Positions 61,585-64,000 of a DNA stretch of 64,000 nucleotides are shown here, piece by piece. The notes below the pieces were generated by a model. The model saw only the letters and a list, made by a program, of their open reading frames with translations, did not search any database and had not been told where the DNA came from. The position numbers and the translations under genes were made by a program. This DNA is from Runella aurantiaca (GTDB taxonomy: Bacteria > Bacteroidota > Bacteroidia > Cytophagales > Spirosomataceae). The stretch covers positions 1 to 64,000 of the forward strand of contig NZ_QPIW01000013.1 of assembly GCF_003339505.1 (NCBI RefSeq), read 5' to 3'. Position 1 is the stretch's first letter. Each line of letters begins with the position of its first letter.

Positions 61585-63249
61585 ATGTTTTTTTCGCGGC
61601 TCCAATTTGACGAATGCCCTCATTATTTTTGGATTCTTGGCCATGTACTTTTAGGGACTTTTAGTATTTGGCTTATCCTTCGTCAAAAACCCCTCGCCGA
61701 TTGGCTTTTTTTTACCCTCATTTTCGTCATTACGGGCACCATGCGCCTGCCCGTCTTTTTGTTCAATTACCAAATTGATGTCGACGAAGCGCAAGCGCTG
61801 GCACAGGGCATCACCCTCGCCGTTGACCCCGTCATTTATCAATCAGTCGACCCCACGACGGGGGGACCACTTACAAGTTATTTTTTGGCGGCTTGTTCGC
61901 ATTTATTTCCCCTTAATTTCCAGTTTGCCCATATTTTGAGTTGGGTCTTTACCCTAACGGCTTTGCTTATGGTGTACAAAGCCGTCCAATACCTACAACT
62001 AGGTTCTACGGTACAGTTGGCGATGCTCCCCTTCATTGCTTTAATAAGTTTCAGCCAAACAAGCGATTTTGTTCACTTTTATAGCGAAGCACTTTCAATT
62101 TCAGTTCTTAGTATAAGTGTTTGGTTTTTAGCCCGTTGGACCTATTACAAAAACTTTACAATCGTTGAACTTATCACTTTTGGTCTATTAATGGGACTCT
62201 TACCTCTTTGTAAAATCCAAGCTGTTCCAATGGCTTTTGTGGTAGGGGTATTTGCTTGTATTCAAATCTTCCTGTTTCAGAAGTCAAAGTTTGTCGGTTA
62301 TAGCTCACTTATAATTGGTAGCATTTTGGTGGTGTGGGCAGTATGGAGTATTTTTCTTTGGGCAAATGACGTATTTGATGACTTTATCACTTTTTATATC
62401 AAAGCTAATTTTCAATACAAAGACAATTTAGCTTCGGCCACCCGTCGCAGTCATTTGGTCAATTTTTTTCGGCTCCCGTACGTCATTGCCCGGGGAAACA
62501 GCAACTTTGAATGGGTCCTTTTACCCTTGTGTCTGCTCTTTTTAAATTTTGCGTATATATGTTTTCTTACAAAAAAAATCAGCCATTTCTTCAAAATGGA
62601 CTCCTATTTCTGGATCATGCTGATTGCATATCTGATTATGACCGATATAGCCGTTACGCGTACTGGGAGTTTTTATGCGCATTATTATCATTTTTTATTT
62701 CTCCCCTTTTTGTTATTAATAAGTTGGTCCCTAAAACATATACCTACTCGGAGCCGTTGGCTCATTCTCTCCGCCCAATTAGGTTTTTTGTATCTTTTAC
62801 TACAAAACATAGTTTACGACCGACCGACCAACGAATATCCTTTTTATGGTCGAAATCAAGATATAAGTGATGCTAAAATAGTCTCCTCCATTCGGAAGTA
62901 CGGAAAAGAAGATGATTATCTGGCTGTATGGGGCTGGTCGTGTAACTACTTTGTAGAAGCCAAAATGCCGCAGGGAGTCAACGAGAACCATACCACCCGA
63001 AGTGCCATGAAGCAACCCTTGCAACCTATTTATCTTGAGCGCTACCTAAAGGATTTGAAGCGAACCAAGCCGCCAATATTTGTGGATGCAGTAGGCGAAA
63101 AAGCCATTTGGATCAATGACCGCTCAAAATACGGTCACGAGTGTTTTTCGACATTGGCGAAGTACATTGCCGAAAACTACACACTCAAAGAAGAATTGGA
63201 AGACGTGCGCATCTATGTCCGAAACAAAAAAGGGAATCTGGCCCAATAA
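61585..63249 (+). CDS. Polytopic membrane glycosyltransferase (ArnT/PMT-like, GT-C type)
   Basis: A 554-residue membrane protein with about 12 helices. The first external loop has the GT-C acidic motif (NYQIDVDEAQALAQG with Asp-Glu) followed by DPTTGGPLTSYFLAA, as in ArnT/PMT-type lipid-linked sugar transferases. A C-terminal soluble region (about 430-554) includes YLAVWGWSCNYFVEAKMPQG. The family adds sugars from undecaprenyl- or dolichyl-type carriers to lipids or proteins outside the inner membrane. Substrate is unknown. It faces the convergent YfhO-like gene 34 bp away. Confidence 0.85.
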   Translation: MFFSRLQFDECPHYFWILGHVLLGTFSIWLILRQKPLADWLFFTLIFVITGTMRLPVFLFNYQIDVDEAQALAQGITLAVDPVIYQSVDPTTGGPLTSYFLAACSHLFPLNFQFAHILSWVFTLTALLMVYKAVQYLQLGSTVQLAMLPFIALISFSQTSDFVHFYSEALSISVLSISVWFLARWTYYKNFTIVELITFGLLMGLLPLCKIQAVPMAFVVGVFACIQIFLFQKSKFVGYSSLIIGSILVVWAVWSIFLWANDVFDDFITFYIKANFQYKDNLASATRRSHLVNFFRLPYVIARGNSNFEWVLLPLCLLFLNFAYICFLTKKISHFFKMDSYFWIMLIAYLIMTDIAVTRTGSFYAHYYHFLFLPFLLLISWSLKHIPTRSRWLILSAQLGFLYLLLQNIVYDRPTNEYPFYGRNQDISDAKIVSSIRKYGKEDDYLAVWGWSCNYFVEAKMPQGVNENHTTRSAMKQPLQPIYLERYLKDLKRTKPPIFVDAVGEKAIWINDRSKYGHECFSTLAKYIAENYTLKEELEDVRIYVRNKKGNLAQ

Positions 63250-63283
63250 CCAGACTCCCTTCAAATTAAACATTATCTACTTC

Positions 63284-64000
63284 CTACAGGTCGTCAGTAG
63301 GTTTACGGCGATATTCCATAAAAACAGCCCCTACTAGCAACAATAGCCAAGCTGCCGCCGCAAAACGGTCAATCTGCTGCCCAGTTTTGACCGCAGGCGG
63401 ATCAAATTTAAACTCAATCTTGTGCTTACCTGCGGGCACGGTCATGGCTCTCAGGATATAATTGGCCCTAAAATGCGGGGTTTCTTGCCCATCTACGTAT
63501 GCCTTCCAATCAATTCCTCCCCGGTAATAAATTTCGGAAAAAACCGCCACCTGCGCCACTTTAGATTCTGACTCATAGGTCAAATGATTGGGCTTATAAT
63601 CCGTCAATCGAATGGTAGCCGAGGTATCGGTCTGCGGATTTACGGTTTTTAATTGCTCAGAAAAACGTTTATCGACAAATGCCGTTTGACGAGGATTAAA
63701 GGCATCCAGTGCCTTCAATTCTTCATCGGCATTGTTTACTTGTTTCACTTCTTTCACAAACCACGCATTCCCTAAGGCTTCGGGATTACGCTGTACGGTA
63801 GGTTGTCCATCCTGGGCTGGCACAATAAAATAGCGGGTATTAAGCATATTGTACACGGCCATGTTGTTCTTAGACATCTGAGCATCTACCACCTCACGAT
63901 ACCGGCGCAGTGTAGCACCGTGATAACCACCCAATGATTTATGAAAATACGAGGGTTTTGCATCCTGAAATGGGCTCGTTGTCAAGTCAATGACACGGTA
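63284..64000 (-). CDS. YfhO-like membrane protein, C-terminal part (runs off the window)
   Basis: At least 239 residues are visible and the frame stays open to the last base, so the gene starts outside the window. The visible part ends with one membrane helix (AAAAWLLLLVGAVFMEY) and a short KP-rich tail. Before it is a beta domain: MAVYNMLNTRYFIVP, ARWFVK-like GNAWFVKEVKQVNN, YDYKPNHLTYESE-like sequence, and EIYYRGGIDWKAYVDG, typical of the C-terminal periplasmic region of YfhO/GT-C-type proteins, with VPAGKHKIEFKFDPP. YfhO proteins are involved in lipoteichoic or surface glycan glycosylation in firmicutes; the role here is inferred only. Confidence 0.82.
   Translation of the reverse strand, partial: YRVIDLTTSPFQDAKPSYFHKSLGGYHGATLRRYREVVDAQMSKNNMAVYNMLNTRYFIVPAQDGQPTVQRNPEALGNAWFVKEVKQVNNADEELKALDAFNPRQTAFVDKRFSEQLKTVNPQTDTSATIRLTDYKPNHLTYESESKVAQVAVFSEIYYRGGIDWKAYVDGQETPHFRANYILRAMTVPAGKHKIEFKFDPPAVKTGQQIDRFAAAAWLLLLVGAVFMEYRRKPTDDL

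Noticed and set aside
1-64000. tRNA, rRNA, riboswitch or replication-origin elements
   Set aside because: I looked for cloverleaf-type sequences with CCA-adjacent acceptor pairs, rRNA signatures, common riboswitch cores and DnaA-box clusters and saw none. A covariance-model scan would be needed to exclude them.

Overview
The window looks like the chromosome of a Bacteroidota bacterium of the order Cytophagales, plausibly close to Runella/Spirosomaceae. I infer this from the gene families, not from any search. Lineage pointers are a DUF3276 (PUR-like) protein, two DUF4369-type thioredoxins, a DUF5009/GH20 pair, a Wzi-like outer-membrane protein, the relic of a TonB-dependent receptor, 2TM-domain proteins and a SerB-SerA fusion. 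Several promoters match the Bacteroidota sigma-factor pattern (TTTG about 19-21 nt before TAnnTTTG), and Shine-Dalgarno sequences are generally absent.

Layout. 1-1350: a strikingly A+T-rich segment with coding remnants and one HEPN-like gene, closed by a composite palindromic repeat. 1464-8688: four exported proteins (two tandem propeller/alpha-barrel paralogues, a YidR-like propeller protein, a lipoprotein alpha/beta hydrolase). 8773-17339: DUF349 protein, EttA, a LytM-like protein without zinc ligands, an SDR reductase, a DUF937-OmpA protein and a PolX homologue with a dead polymerase site but an intact PHP domain. 17791-27490: membrane and housekeeping genes (coiled-coil protein, two 2TM proteins, ung, apaG, methyltransferase, MarR regulator, MFS transporter, fmt, a candidate small RNA, greA, ychF, DUF3276). 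27759-30346: RlpA-like protein, DUF58 protein and a lipoprotein. 30525-34838: glycan enzymes (DUF5009, GH20-like, GH13). 35063-45780: glycosyltransferase, orphan oxidase subunit III, ispE, the SerB-SerA fusion, and sbcD and sbcC separated by a membrane glycosyltransferase-like gene. 45825-52741: YdcF-like proteins flanking twin thioredoxin-like proteins, clpS, a sodium:solute symporter and a collapsed TonB-receptor gene. 52852-55081: redox and stress genes (CPYC oxidoreductase, GNAT, pirin). 55247-64000: surface-glycan region (Wzi-like protein, a sialidase-like/GH29 fucosidase fusion, a double DUF4394 lipoprotein, a second membrane glycosyltransferase and the end of a YfhO-like gene).

Themes. 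Many genes encode exported or envelope proteins acting on glycans (GH13, GH20, GH29 plus sialidase-like, DUF5009, Wzi, three glycosyltransferases, YfhO), alongside core information-processing genes. Palindromic repeats sit in many intergenic gaps, sometimes overlapping gene ends. No rRNA, tRNA, CRISPR array, intact insertion sequence or prophage was seen. The most unusual items are the HEPN-like A+T-rich island, the PolX homologue with a degenerate palm, the sialidase-like/fucosidase fusion, the gene splitting sbcDC, the internally deleted receptor gene and the compact promoter-to-terminator unit before greA.
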